A stretch of 64,000 nt of DNA from Rhodocyclales bacterium (GTDB lineage Bacteria; Pseudomonadota; Gammaproteobacteria; Burkholderiales; Rhodocyclaceae). Both the position numbers and the translations under genes were made by a program. Shown piece after piece: positions 28,605-39,135 of this stretch. The stretch is taken from contig JAQGMG010000053.1 of assembly GCA_028292485.1 (NCBI GenBank), positions 1 to 64,000 on the forward strand, in the 5' to 3' direction. The notes beneath the pieces were generated by a model. The model was given only the letters and a program-made list of their open reading frames with translations, made no database searches and had not been told where the DNA came from. Within the stretch, counting starts at the first letter, position 1. Each line of letters opens with the position of its first letter.

Positions 28605-29705
28605 TTACTGGTCTTGCGTCAGCACGACCTTGGGAGGCGCTGCATGCGGTCGCAGCGTCTGTACGCTTTCGCGGATGCTCAGTCGCGGCCCGGTTTCGAT
28701 GCGCTGCGTCGGCTCATCCGGGTGCTGGAAACGATCTATCAACTGTTTGACCGCGGTACGGCCAAGGTGAGAGCGATCAATACCGACTGAAGTGAGCGGC
28801 GGCGTGCACAGTGGCGCAAAGGGCAGATCGTCGAAGCTGACGACCGAGTGATCTTCCGGTACGCGACGGCCTGCGCGCTGGAGCCCCTGTATGACACCGA
28901 AGGCGGTGTAATCCGATACGCAATGCAGCGCCGTGGCTTTCAGCGTATTACGCCGCACCATTGCGCCGATCACCTTGCTGGCCCGCTGGGCAGAGAAGGT
29001 GTCGCTATCGATATTGATCAGATGACGTGATGCTTCGAAAGGGATGCCCGCCTGTTCAAGCGCTTCACGAAAACCATCGAGTCTCTGGTGGATGAAGGGT
29101 CGGTTCAGATGTGTGACATGGACAATTTCGCGATGTCCGCACGCCAGCAAGTGCTGCGCTGCCAGATAGCTACCCAGCCTTGCTGCGGGCGACACGCTGT
29201 CGAACATGCCGAGGGGATCGTTGCCGTTCACGATGACTACGGCCTTGCCGGTGCCGCGCAACGGTGCCAGCAGTTCCAGGCTATCGATGCCGACGATCAG
29301 CACGCCTTCTGCATCGCGTGCCTTGAGCTGCTGGCGATAGGCGGCAACGTCGCGAGGCCCGTCACGATCGAGCAGGACGCTTTCCACCTGGATGCCAAAA
29401 TGCGCACATTCGGAAGTGATGCTGCGTATTACTTCAGCGTGGAAGTAACTGCTGTCCAGCGACAGGAACTGGAAATAGGTGATAAGGCAAATCCGGCGCG
29501 GTATGGCGCCGAGCCTGCGTTGCGCATCGTCGGGCAGGTAACCCATGTCGTGCATTGTCTGCAGGACGCGGCTGCGCAGTGCCGGGCTGATGCCGGTGCC
29601 GCCGTGAATGACCTTCGAGACCGTGGCCGGTGACACACCGGCGCGGCGCGCGACCTCCACTTGACGCAAGGGAACGGGTTTGGTGCTCATGGCCTTGGTT
29701 ACCAC
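28605..29705 (-). CDS. LacI family transcriptional regulator
   Basis: LRQVEVARRAGVSPATVSKVIHGGTGISPALRSRVLQTMHDMGYLPD HTH; periplasmic-binding-like C-terminus. Confidence 0.95.
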   Translation of the reverse strand: MVTKAMSTKPVPLRQVEVARRAGVSPATVSKVIHGGTGISPALRSRVLQTMHDMGYLPDDAQRRLGAIPRRICLITYFQFLSLDSSYFHAEVIRSITSECAHFGIQVESVLLDRDGPRDVAAYRQQLKARDAEGVLIVGIDSLELLAPLRGTGKAVVIVNGNDPLGMFDSVSPAARLGSYLAAQHLLACGHREIVHVTHLNRPFIHQRLDGFREALEQAGIPFEASRHLINIDSDTFSAQRASKVIGAMVRRNTLKATALHCVSDYTAFGVIQGLQRAGRRVPEDHSVVSFDDLPFAPLCTPPLTSVGIDRSHLGRTAVKQLIDRFQHPDEPTQRIETGPRLSIRESVQTLRPHAAPPKVVLTQDQ

Positions 29706-29913
29706 GGGAGAGTCGGCAGATAGCGGTAATTCACCTGATCGCTCGCATGGCCTTCACGCGGCGTGGCAAACATTTCTTGTCCATCTGCTTATTGTACATG
29801 GTGTCGCGGAGCCCCTGATTGTCGAGGTGGCATCGTAGTCGCGCACACATGCAGAATCAACACGGAGAACCCGTACCGCCGCATCGGAATTGCGGCGGTC
29901 CATTGTGCATCGC

Positions 29914-30017
29914 AAGATCAACCACTATTGCGCAGACCGCCGGCAATGCCGTTGATTGACAGCAGCACACCGCGTCGCACGCGATCATCGGCATTGCCTT
30001 CACGGAAGCGATGCAGC
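29914..30017 (-). pseudogene. Duplicated 3'-end fragment of ppc
   Basis: Encodes [32 protein letters not shown]; 100/104 nt identical to 31150-31253. Confidence 0.95.
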
Positions 30018-30049
30018 CTGCTCAAGCTGGACGCTATTAACGGTAAGCC

Positions 30050-30913
30050 CTATGAGGTTCTCCGGCGTACGCCCCACAGCAGTCCGACAGCGAACAATAC
30101 CAATAGATATGACTGAGGCTCAGGAATGGAGGCGATGTTGCTGAACGCGGTGATGGAGAAGTTCGTCGTGTTCTCACCGTGAAACAGGTCCGTCTTTCCT
30201 TCATACAACCAGTCGCCGACCGGGTTCAGCGCATCGTCGAGGAAGCGAACGTATCCCGACACGCTTGAGCTTCCCGTCAGTTCATGGATGAACATCAGAA
30301 AGACTTTTGTTGCCCCTGCGGGAGGAGCAAATGCTGCGCCCGTGAGGGTTGCTGCAATATCCTGATCATACAGTTCGAGTTGAGTGGCCCCCGTCTGCGG
30401 CGTACGAACTCGCAGATCGAGATAGTCGTTGCGATATCCGGTGCGAGTGCTGGGGCCGAACGCATCCGACAGGCGAACGCTGTAACGCATATACGGGTCG
30501 GGAATCGCGAGGTTGAAGGTGGCACCAACCGCGAAACCGTCTGCCTTGTTCAAAGCGCCCAGAGAGTCGTTGTACTTGAGTTCCTGGAAGTAAACCTGGC
30601 TGCCATCCGTACCGACACTGCTAAAGACTTCACGGCTTCGCGAGAAATCCACTACGCCTCCGTGTTCCGCCCCGACGAAATCTCCAACGGTCAAATAGCG
30701 CGTTGCGCCATCCGGGCCTGCCGGCGGCGAAATGCCGTTATCGAAACCGTCATACATGGTTAGCGCGCTGGCTGGGGGGCCGGCATCGAACGGCAGGTTT
30801 GCACCTACGCTGCGCCAGACGACCAAGCTGTCGAGTTGAAACATGGCGGTCGCGTGAGCGGCCCCAATCGTGCCGGCGCTGAAGGCGACCGCGAGCAAAT
30901 ACTTGAGACGCAT
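30050..30913 (-). CDS. PEP-CTERM sorting-domain exported protein
   Basis: Signal MRLKYLLAVAFSAGTIGAAHA; C-terminus SIPEPQSYLLVLFAVGLLWGVRRRTS. Confidence 0.92.
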   Translation of the reverse strand: MRLKYLLAVAFSAGTIGAAHATAMFQLDSLVVWRSVGANLPFDAGPPASALTMYDGFDNGISPPAGPDGATRYLTVGDFVGAEHGGVVDFSRSREVFSSVGTDGSQVYFQELKYNDSLGALNKADGFAVGATFNLAIPDPYMRYSVRLSDAFGPSTRTGYRNDYLDLRVRTPQTGATQLELYDQDIAATLTGAAFAPPAGATKVFLMFIHELTGSSSVSGYVRFLDDALNPVGDWLYEGKTDLFHGENTTNFSITAFSNIASIPEPQSYLLVLFAVGLLWGVRRRTS

Positions 30914-31099
30914 TGATATTTCCCTACTTAGTGGTTTATGCCAAATGTATTGTTGAATTTTATGACAAATTCAAAAGCCACTCAACGTTTCTTGTGTGAT
31001 GTTTGCGTGACAAGAATACGCATCGTGTCAAATGGCACGTTTTTGTTCTTATGAGGCTGGCGTTGCGCACATTGCGAATTTCTTGTGGTAGGCGCAACG

Positions 31100-31138
31100 A
31101 CAACTACAGGAAGCGCCGTCGGCGCCTCCTGTAGTTGT
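31100..31138. repeat. Strong hairpin 3' of ppc (18-bp stem, 3-nt loop)
   Basis: acaactacaggaagcgcc gtc ggcgcctcctgtagttgt; one G-T type mismatch, no U tract. Confidence 0.85.
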
Positions 31139-31153
31139 GCTGTACTGAAAAGA

Positions 31154-33913
31154 TCAACCGCTATTGCGCAGACCGCCGGCAATGCCGTTGATCGACAGCA
31201 GCACACCGCGTCGCACGCGATCATCGGCGTTGCCGTCACGGAAGCGATGCAGCAGTTCGACCTGTACGTGATTGAGCGGGTCGAGGTAGGGGAAACGGTT
31301 GCGGATCGAGCGCTTGAGCAGCGGATTGCCATCGAGCAACTCGCCCTGGCCGGTGATGGCCAGCAGCGACTCGACGGTCTTTTCCCACTCGCCCTTGATG
31401 CGCGGGAAGATGGCGTTGCGCAAGGCCTCGTCCTTGACGAGCGCGGCGTAGCGCGATGCTATTGCCATATCGCTCTTGGCCAGCACCATGTCCATGTTCG
31501 ACAGTTGTGTGGCGAAGAAGGACCATTCCTTGTGCATCGCTTGCAGCAATTCCAGGCCGGTGTGACCATGCTTTTCGACGTAGGCATTCACGGCTGAACC
31601 GAAGCCGTACCAGCCCGGCAACATGACGCGGCTCTGTGCCCACGAGAATACCCACGGAATCGCACGCAGGTCTTCAATGGCCGTGCTCTTCTTGCGCGAA
31701 GCCGGGCGCGAGCCGATGTTGAGGTTGGCGATTTCGGATATGACAGTTGATTCCCAGAAATATTGCTCGAAGCCCTCTGTCTCGTAGACGAGATTGCGGA
31801 AGGCCTTGAAGGCGTGGTCGGAGAGTTCGTCCATGGCTTGCAGATACTCCGGCCGTGGTGCGGCGTCGGGATGCGCGAGCAGGGTTGCTTCCATCGTGGC
31901 AGCAACCAGCACTTCGAGATTGCGGCGGCCGACTTCAGGGTTGGAGTACTTGGAAGCGATGACTTCACCTTGCTCCGTCATGCGGATCTGCGCCTGAACC
32001 GCGCCGCCCGGTTGCGCCAGGATGGCCTGGTAGCTTGGGCCGCCACCACGTCCGACCGAGCCGCCACGGCCGTGGAACAGGCGCAGGCGAACGTCATGTT
32101 TGCGGAATACGCTGACAAGTTCGATCTCAGCCTTGTACAGCTCCCAGCCGGAGGTGAGGAAACCGCCATCCTTGTTGCTGTCGGAGTAGCCAAGCATGCA
32201 TTCCTGTGTGGCTTTGCGTGAGGTCAGCAGCTGCTTGTAGAGCGGGGTGGAGAACAGGCGATCCATGATGCCGGCGGCATTCTGTAAATCACCGATTGTC
32301 TCGAACAGCGGCACGATGTTGATGGCCAGTTTCTGCTCATGCGGACTTAACAGGCCGACTTCCTTGAGCAGCACGGCCAGTTCCAGCATGTCGGAAACGC
32401 CGTCGGTCTTCGAGATGATGGCGTGTGGAATGCATGCCGGGCCGAGCAGTCGATGGCCCTCGGCGACAGCACGGAAGATGGCCATCTCGCCCTCGGTCTC
32501 TTCCGAATAGGTGAGCGCAGGCGAGCCCAGGACGCGCGGCGTAGCGAGTTCTTCGAGCAGCAGTGCGATACGTCCTTCTTCATCCAGCGCGAGGTAATCG
32601 GTGCCGGGGCGTGCGACGGAAAGAAGTTCGGCGACGGTGCGCTCATGCACGTCGGAGTTCTGGCGCACGTCGATGGCTGCCAGATGAAAGCCGAAGACGC
32701 GGACGGCGCGACGCAGCATGCGCAAGCGGCCTTGCGCCAGAGCGGCCGTGCCGTTGTCCACCAGCGAGCGGTGCACGATGTCCAGATCTGCCAGCAGGGC
32801 TTCGGCATTGGCATAGGGCTCGGCCGGGAATTCCGGAGCGCGGTTCAGTGGCGTGCTGGCCAGCAAACAGGTTGTTGCATGCACGCGTGCATAGACGCCA
32901 CGCAAGGCGCGACGGTAAAGCTCGTCGTCGCCATGCGAAGTGCGTGACGGGTAGGCGTCGGCAAGCGCCTTGAGCTCGTCGGACATGTGCACCAGTGCAG
33001 AAGACAGGGATATGCCCGCCGACAGGCGATACAGCTCGTCAAGGTAGAAGCCGAAAGCAACTTGCGATTGCATGCGCAAGGTCTTGCGCAAAACGTCCGC
33101 CGTGACGAAGGGATTGCCGTCGCGGTCGCCACCGATCCAGCTGCCCATGCGCAGGATTTCCGGCAGCTCGGTATCTTTCCATTTGTCATCGTGCGCCGCC
33201 AGGATGTCTTCGAGGCGTGCATACAGACGTGGCACTTCGCGCAGGAAGGTGTAGTCGTAGAACGACAAACCGTTGGCGACCTCATCCGTCACCGACAGCT
33301 TGCTCGGGCGCAACATGCGTGTTTCCCACAGCACCAGCACGGCGCGGCGGATGTCTTCTTCGCTTTGCGCCAGCTCGTCCGGCGTCATCTGGATGCGGTC
33401 GCGGTTGTCGAGCAATTCGGCAATGCGCAACTGGCAAGTCAGGATGCTCTTGCGCTGCACTTCCGTCGGGTGCGCGGTGAGTACCGGGCTGATCAGTGCG
33501 TTCTCGAAGAAGTCGCGCACTTTTTCGCGCGGTATCTTGGCTTCATCGGCCAGATCCAGTGCATGCGCAACGCTGCCCTCGCGCGGCGTCGAGCCGGCGC
33601 GCAGATGCAGGCGCGAGCGGCGGATGTGGTGCTGGTCCTCGGCGATATTCGAGAGGTGAGAGAAATAGCTGAAGGCGCGCACGACGTGAATCGTGTCTTC
33701 GCGCGACAGGCCATCAAGCAAGGCTTCGAGCTCGTTGCGCGCGGCGAAGTCCTCATCGCGATGGAAGCGGATCGAGGTCTGACGGATCTTCTCGATCAGA
33801 CCGAACACGGAGTCGCCTTCCTGTGAGCGCACCGTGTCGCCCAGGACGCGGCCCAGCAGGCGCGTGTCTTCACGCAGGGGGGAGTCTTTATCTTGCTCGT
33901 TGAGAGTATTCAT
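31154..33913 (-). CDS. ppc: Phosphoenolpyruvate carboxylase
   Basis: [28 protein letters not shown]-terminal GGLRNSG. Confidence 0.98.
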   Translation of the reverse strand: MNTLNEQDKDSPLREDTRLLGRVLGDTVRSQEGDSVFGLIEKIRQTSIRFHRDEDFAARNELEALLDGLSREDTIHVVRAFSYFSHLSNIAEDQHHIRRSRLHLRAGSTPREGSVAHALDLADEAKIPREKVRDFFENALISPVLTAHPTEVQRKSILTCQLRIAELLDNRDRIQMTPDELAQSEEDIRRAVLVLWETRMLRPSKLSVTDEVANGLSFYDYTFLREVPRLYARLEDILAAHDDKWKDTELPEILRMGSWIGGDRDGNPFVTADVLRKTLRMQSQVAFGFYLDELYRLSAGISLSSALVHMSDELKALADAYPSRTSHGDDELYRRALRGVYARVHATTCLLASTPLNRAPEFPAEPYANAEALLADLDIVHRSLVDNGTAALAQGRLRMLRRAVRVFGFHLAAIDVRQNSDVHERTVAELLSVARPGTDYLALDEEGRIALLLEELATPRVLGSPALTYSEETEGEMAIFRAVAEGHRLLGPACIPHAIISKTDGVSDMLELAVLLKEVGLLSPHEQKLAINIVPLFETIGDLQNAAGIMDRLFSTPLYKQLLTSRKATQECMLGYSDSNKDGGFLTSGWELYKAEIELVSVFRKHDVRLRLFHGRGGSVGRGGGPSYQAILAQPGGAVQAQIRMTEQGEVIASKYSNPEVGRRNLEVLVAATMEATLLAHPDAAPRPEYLQAMDELSDHAFKAFRNLVYETEGFEQYFWESTVISEIANLNIGSRPASRKKSTAIEDLRAIPWVFSWAQSRVMLPGWYGFGSAVNAYVEKHGHTGLELLQAMHKEWSFFATQLSNMDMVLAKSDMAIASRYAALVKDEALRNAIFPRIKGEWEKTVESLLAITGQGELLDGNPLLKRSIRNRFPYLDPLNHVQVELLHRFRDGNADDRVRRGVLLSINGIAGGLRNSG

Positions 33914-34183
33914 GTCTGCTGTGCTGGTCCGCGTTGCCAAGGCCGCACGCTTGCCTCTGTGAGGGCGTGTCGGGGAAAAACCTCAAGTTTATCAGTCGGC
34001 TGCCCGATTCTGGTGCCTGTTCGCGGCATGTGTTCGTGACGAAGGCACCAAAAAGCCGCACTGAAGCTGCGTGATAAGATTCGACTCAGTCCGAACGCAA
34101 CAAGTGTGCCGTTTTACAGCATGCTCTGTGATCGATCGCACGAGTTTTCCCCGGCCTTTTTTTCTCTGTCCCGCGTGAGCACC

Positions 34184-35122
34184 ATGTCCTTGCCTTCCCC
34201 GCAACGTCTCGTCATTGCCACTCGTGAAAGCCGCCTTGCCCTGTGGCAGGCCGAGCATGTCAAGGCACGTCTGGAAACGGCATGGCCCGGTTGCGAAGTG
34301 GTCCTGCTCGGCATGACGACGCGCGGTGACCAGATACTGGACCGCACGCTCTCCAAGGTTGGTGGCAAGGGGCTTTTCGTCAAGGAACTGGAAGAAGCGC
34401 TGGCCGATGGCCGTGCTGATCTGGCCGTGCACTCGATGAAGGATGTACCGGCCGAGATGCCGGAAGGTTTTGCACTGATTGCCACGCTGGAGCGCGAACG
34501 TCCGCTGGACGCCTTCGTTTCCAACCGCTACGCCAGCCTCGACGACATGCCGCCAGGCGCGGTGATTGGCACGTCCAGTCTGCGCCGTGAGTCGCAGTTG
34601 CATGCGTCATATCCGTACCTCGGCGTGGAGCCCCTGCGCGGCAATCTCGACACGCGCCTGCGCAAGCTCGACGAGGGCAAGTACGACGCCATCATTCTTG
34701 CCGCCGCCGGCCTGCAACGCCTTGGCCTGAGCGAGCGCATCCGTGGCGTGTTGTCTGCCGAAGTCTGTTTGCCCGCCGCCGGGCAGGGCGCGTTGGGCAT
34801 TGAAGCGCGTGTTGATCGCACCGACGTTGTGGCGTGGCTGGCGCCGCTGGTTGATGCAGCAGCCACTGCTTGCGTGCGTGCCGAGCGCGCAGTCACGCGT
34901 CGCCTCGGTGGCAGTTGCAACGTGCCGATCGGGGCTTACTGCGAAACGATTGACGGGGCTCTGTGGTTGCGCGCCATGGTGGCATCGCCGGATGGTCAGC
35001 GCATCGTACGCAGTGAAGGCCGCGCCGCGCCAGCGGACGCGCAAGCCTTGGGCGAGCGCTTGGCAGACGAGTTGCTGGCGGGTGGCGCAGATGAAATTCT
35101 CGCAAGCCTGACGCATGACTGA
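34184..35122 (+). CDS. hemC: Hydroxymethylbilane synthase
   Basis: [45 protein letters not shown]. Confidence 0.98.
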   Translation: MSLPSPQRLVIATRESRLALWQAEHVKARLETAWPGCEVVLLGMTTRGDQILDRTLSKVGGKGLFVKELEEALADGRADLAVHSMKDVPAEMPEGFALIATLERERPLDAFVSNRYASLDDMPPGAVIGTSSLRRESQLHASYPYLGVEPLRGNLDTRLRKLDEGKYDAIILAAAGLQRLGLSERIRGVLSAEVCLPAAGQGALGIEARVDRTDVVAWLAPLVDAAATACVRAERAVTRRLGGSCNVPIGAYCETIDGALWLRAMVASPDGQRIVRSEGRAAPADAQALGERLADELLAGGADEILASLTHD

Positions 35123-35933
35123 ACCGTTTGGCATTGGCGATCTCGCAGGCCGTTGCGTGGTCGTGACGCGGCCGGCGCAACAGGCTGCCTCCTTGCTCGA
35201 TGCCTTGCGGGTCGCGGGGGCCGAGCCCCTGTTTTTCCCTGTAATCGAGATCGTGCCCCTGGCCGATGCGGCGCCTTTGCGAGCGCTGGCGGCGATACTG
35301 GCGGACTATGATGTGGCCTTCTTTGTAAGCGCCAATGCGGTGGAACAGACACTGGCAGTGCTGCCGCCAGCGCTATGGCCCGCGTCGCTGCGTGTGGTCA
35401 CGGTGGGTCCGGGCAGCGCGCGCGCGTTGCGGGCTCACGGATTTGAAGATGTCATGCTGCCGTCATCATCCTTCGATAGCGAAGGGGTGCTTGCCATGGC
35501 TGAAATGCAGCCCGCGGCTATCGCGGGCAAGCGCGTACTCATCCTGCGTGGCGATGGCGGGCGCGAATTGTTGGCGACGGGCCTGCGCGAGCGCGGTGCT
35601 CGGGTCGATGTACAGGGCTGCTACCAGCGCCGCCCGGTTGCAGCCGACCCGACCGATTTACTGGCACGCTTTGCCACCAAGCGGCTCGATGCACTCAGCT
35701 TTACCAGCAGTGAGGGCGCGCGCAACTTTGCAAACGTCCTCGATAGTGCGTCAGGCGCTGGCGGCGCCCGCGCCATGCTTGCGGCATTGCCCTGTTTCGT
35801 GCCTCATCCGCGTATCGAGGAATATCTGCGCTCGCTTGGCGCGCAACAACTTGTGCTGACAGGTGCGGGCGACGCCGCGTTGATTTTGGCACTGCGACAA
35901 TACTTCGGCACCACTTCAGATAGCTTTGGGTAA
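35115..35933 (+). CDS. hemD: Uroporphyrinogen-III synthase
   Basis: [33 protein letters not shown], position after hemC. Confidence 0.95.
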   Translation: MTEPFGIGDLAGRCVVVTRPAQQAASLLDALRVAGAEPLFFPVIEIVPLADAAPLRALAAILADYDVAFFVSANAVEQTLAVLPPALWPASLRVVTVGPGSARALRAHGFEDVMLPSSSFDSEGVLAMAEMQPAAIAGKRVLILRGDGGRELLATGLRERGARVDVQGCYQRRPVAADPTDLLARFATKRLDALSFTSSEGARNFANVLDSASGAGGARAMLAALPCFVPHPRIEEYLRSLGAQQLVLTGAGDAALILALRQYFGTTSDSFG

Positions 35934-35942
35934 AATCCGCTT

Positions 35943-37091
35943 ATGACAGAATCTATACAAGAATCGCTGCCAGCGGCTACCGCTCCGGCACCCGGAGTTT
36001 CGCGACGTGAGCCGCGCTGGCGCGTGCCCCTGGCCGCTGCGGTGATCATCGCGGTTGCCTTTCTCGGCTGGCAGTTGCTCGATACGCGAAATGAATTGCG
36101 TACGCTGCAGACCAATGTCGCGCGGAGTATGGGCGAGGGTGAAGCCACCAACCACGAAACGCGCCTGATTGCGCGCAGCGGGCAGGAAAGCGCTCAGTCA
36201 CTGCAGGGCCGTGTTGCCTCGCTCGAGACACGCATCGTCGATACCGAGAGCCAGCAGTCGGCGCTTGAAAAGCTTTACCAGGAATTTTCGCGCACGCGCG
36301 ATGAGCGCGGTTTGCAGGAAGTCGAGCAGGCCATTTCCATTGCCAGCCAGCAATTGCAGCTCGCTGGTAACGTGCCCGCCGCGCTGTCGGCGCTGCTGGC
36401 AGCCGACGCCCGGCTGGCGAGCATGGATCAGGCGCGACTATTACCGCTGCGCCGCTTGCTGGCACGCGACATTGATCGGCTGAAGGCATTGCCGCTGGCT
36501 GATGTCAGCGGCATGTCGCTGCAACTCGAAACGATGCTTGGCCGTATCGACGGGCTGCCGCTGGCGTTCGAACACAGCCCGCCAACGCCCTCGGCCTCTG
36601 CCCCTGTGGCTGGCGGCAAGCCGGCTGTCGTCTCGAAAACCACGACGGGCAAGATGGCGCGCAGAGGCGCCCCTCAGCCTGCCTCTGCCCCGGTGGCAGC
36701 GCCTGTGGCTGAAGAGCCTGGTGTTGGCAGCAAGCTGAGTGCGCTCACTACGGACTTCATCAATGGCTTCCGCGAACTGGTACGCATCGAGCGGCTCGAC
36801 AGGCCCGACGCGGTGCTGCTGGCGCCCACGCAGGTCGGTTACTTGCGCGAGAACATCCGCCTGCGCCTGCTGACCTCGCGCCTCGCGTTGCTGCAGCGCG
36901 ACGGCCGTGTGTTTGCAGAAGACATCATGCAGGCCCGCCTGTGGCTCGAGCGCTATTTCGATACCAAGGATCGGGGCGTCGCCAGCCTGATCGAGGAATT
37001 GCGGCAGATGGAGTCGGCACGTCTTGTCGTTGAGTTGCCGCAACTGAGCGAGACCGAGGCTGCCCTGCGCCGCCTGCGTCTGGCACGTTAG
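35943..37091 (+). CDS. hemX: HemX-like protein (uroporphyrinogen-III C-methyltransferase family annotation)
   Basis: TM near N-terminus, coiled region, YLRENIRLRLLTSRLALLQRD; position. Confidence 0.88.
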   Translation: MTESIQESLPAATAPAPGVSRREPRWRVPLAAAVIIAVAFLGWQLLDTRNELRTLQTNVARSMGEGEATNHETRLIARSGQESAQSLQGRVASLETRIVDTESQQSALEKLYQEFSRTRDERGLQEVEQAISIASQQLQLAGNVPAALSALLAADARLASMDQARLLPLRRLLARDIDRLKALPLADVSGMSLQLETMLGRIDGLPLAFEHSPPTPSASAPVAGGKPAVVSKTTTGKMARRGAPQPASAPVAAPVAEEPGVGSKLSALTTDFINGFRELVRIERLDRPDAVLLAPTQVGYLRENIRLRLLTSRLALLQRDGRVFAEDIMQARLWLERYFDTKDRGVASLIEELRQMESARLVVELPQLSETEAALRRLRLAR

Positions 37092-37097
37092 GAGCCG

Positions 37098-38276
37098 ATG
37101 ATGCTGCGTGCCTTGATCTGGCTTCTTGCCCTCTTTGCTGCTGCCGTGGCGCTGGTCCTGGCCTCGCGCTACAACGCCGCCTACGCGCTCTTCGTATGGC
37201 CGCCCTGGCGTATGCAGATATCCATGAACCTGCTGATCGTCTTGAGTCTGGCGGGGTTCTTTCTGCTCTACGCCTTGTCGCGGGTCGTCTCGCAGACGAT
37301 GCGCCTGCCGGTCGAAGTGCGGGCCTGGCGCACGCAACGCAAACGCGACAACGCCATGCGCCTGCTCAACGAAGCCGAGCGTTTCTTCATGGAAGGGCGC
37401 TTCGGGCAGGCCTTGAAACATGCCGAGTCAGCCGTCGAGCTGGGTGCACCGCAAGGCCTCGGCGCCTTGCTGGCAGCGCGCTCGGCGCAAGCCTTGCGCG
37501 AATATGAGCGCCGCGATCGCTGGCTGGAATTTGCCCGAAGCCATGACAAAGACATACGCATGGCGCGCCTCGTGCTGGAGGCGGAGTTTGCCGTCGCCGA
37601 TCGTCGGTTCGACGATGCAGCCGGCCGCCTGGATGAATTGCGCCTTGCAGGCCACCGTCACATCGCGGTTTTGCGTCTGGCTTTGCAGACGGAGCAGGCG
37701 CGCGGTCGCTGGGACGAGGTGGCGCGCATCGCCAGGCAATTGCGCAAGGTGCGCGCACTCTCGCCGGAACAGGCCGCGCCGCTGGTAAGGCGCGCCCTGA
37801 TCGAGCAGATGCGCGAAGCCGAGGGCGAGCTCGAGCCGCTGCAACGCGTATGGAACAGCATCACCACGGCCGAACGCCGCGACGTCGGCCTGTTGCTGCG
37901 CGCGGTGCCTTATCTCGTCAATTCCGGCGATCTGGTGATGGGCGTCACGGCCATCGAAGAGGCGCTGGAGCGTGACTGGGAGCCGGAGCTGGCTGTCCTC
38001 TACGGGCGATGCCGCACACTGGACCTGCACCGTCAGCTGGTGACCGCTGAAGGCTGGCTGCGGCAGCACCCGGAAGATGCCGGGCTGTTGCTGACACTTG
38101 CCCGCCTGTGCCTGCGCGGTCAGTTGTGGGGCAAGGCACAGAGCTATCTCGAAGCTTCGCTGTCGCTGGCGCCATCACGCACGGCCCATCTTGAACTGGC
38201 CAAACTGGCCGAGTCGCTGGGGCGGCAAGAACAGGCGCAGATTCACTATCGGGCGGCGGCGGAGCTCGGGGCATAG
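37098..38276 (+). CDS. hemY: HemY (TPR membrane protein)
   Basis: LALVLASRYNAAYALFVWPPWRMQISMNLLIVL, TPR-like C-terminus. Confidence 0.9.
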   Translation: MMLRALIWLLALFAAAVALVLASRYNAAYALFVWPPWRMQISMNLLIVLSLAGFFLLYALSRVVSQTMRLPVEVRAWRTQRKRDNAMRLLNEAERFFMEGRFGQALKHAESAVELGAPQGLGALLAARSAQALREYERRDRWLEFARSHDKDIRMARLVLEAEFAVADRRFDDAAGRLDELRLAGHRHIAVLRLALQTEQARGRWDEVARIARQLRKVRALSPEQAAPLVRRALIEQMREAEGELEPLQRVWNSITTAERRDVGLLLRAVPYLVNSGDLVMGVTAIEEALERDWEPELAVLYGRCRTLDLHRQLVTAEGWLRQHPEDAGLLLTLARLCLRGQLWGKAQSYLEASLSLAPSRTAHLELAKLAESLGRQEQAQIHYRAAAELGA

Positions 38277-38529
38277 CTGGCTTGCAACACGTGATTGCCA
38301 CCGGCATCGGTGGCAGCGTTCGCTTGATAGCGTGACATTTTTCATGGCTTGAGAATGAGCATGGCCCGGCCACGCCGTTCGTCCTGAGGCTTTCAGCGTC
38401 GGGAAGCCGGTGCAGGCGTTACGAGCGCCGCTCATCGGCACCTCGTAAAACATCGTCGCAGATGCTTTATTCCGTTTCCTGCATGCCGCTATTCTGGAGA
38501 TGTAGTTCCCCACTCCAGGTATCGCCTCC

Positions 38530-39135
38530 ATGCATCACAAGCTCTTGATATCGCTGTTCGTTGCCTTGCTTGTGAGCAGCTGCGCGGCACCCGTCCAGAC
38601 ACCGCCAGCGGCCTATGTGGCGCCGAACTCCGGCGCGCTAGCCAGGCTGCAGGTGCGCTCGCTCAAGCTCGCCGGCCCGGCGATTTTCTATTCCTTTGAC
38701 GATCCGCGTACCTGCAGTGGCGGCCGCATCATCACCGACACCTGGGCGTCGCAAGGGGTGCTCAAGGGCAGCACTGCCGTGCGCGCGGATGAACCTGTAA
38801 CGGTCTGGCTTTCCTATCTCGCGCCGGGCGAGCGCTCCTGCAACATCGTGCGCACCTTCAAGCCGCATACTGACAAGAACTATCTCGCTTACGCGCTGGC
38901 CACAGAAACCGGCTGCTCGCTTTCGATCCAGGACATCACTGATCCCTCCAATCCCAGAAACGAGCAGACATTCGTGCCGCGTACCTATGTGCCGACCTCG
39001 GTTGCGCAACGACCGCATTGCGTGGCGGCCGATATCGATGCGCAACTCGCCAAGCCACGCAAGCCCAATCTGAGCGGCATGAAGATGGAGGAACTGGCGC
39101 CGCTGCTGCCAGCCAATTCCGAGAATGCGAAATGA
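38530..39135 (+). CDS. Predicted lipoprotein, unknown function
   Basis: Lipobox LLVSSCAA; ATGA overlap with downstream protease. Confidence 0.75.
   Translation: MHHKLLISLFVALLVSSCAAPVQTPPAAYVAPNSGALARLQVRSLKLAGPAIFYSFDDPRTCSGGRIITDTWASQGVLKGSTAVRADEPVTVWLSYLAPGERSCNIVRTFKPHTDKNYLAYALATETGCSLSIQDITDPSNPRNEQTFVPRTYVPTSVAQRPHCVAADIDAQLAKPRKPNLSGMKMEELAPLLPANSENAK

Noticed and set aside
28199-28750. 183-aa plus-strand ORF between the beta-helix and LacI genes
   Set aside because: No recognisable motif, overlaps the LacI 3' end, Arg/Ala-rich; likely spurious.
31030-31060. Sigma-54-like TGGCACG near the PEP-CTERM gene
   Set aside because: tggcacgtttttgttc lacks the -12 GC element and points away from the PEP-CTERM gene.
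34184-38276. hemCDXY order as a novelty
   Set aside because: Standard arrangement in beta- and gammaproteobacteria.
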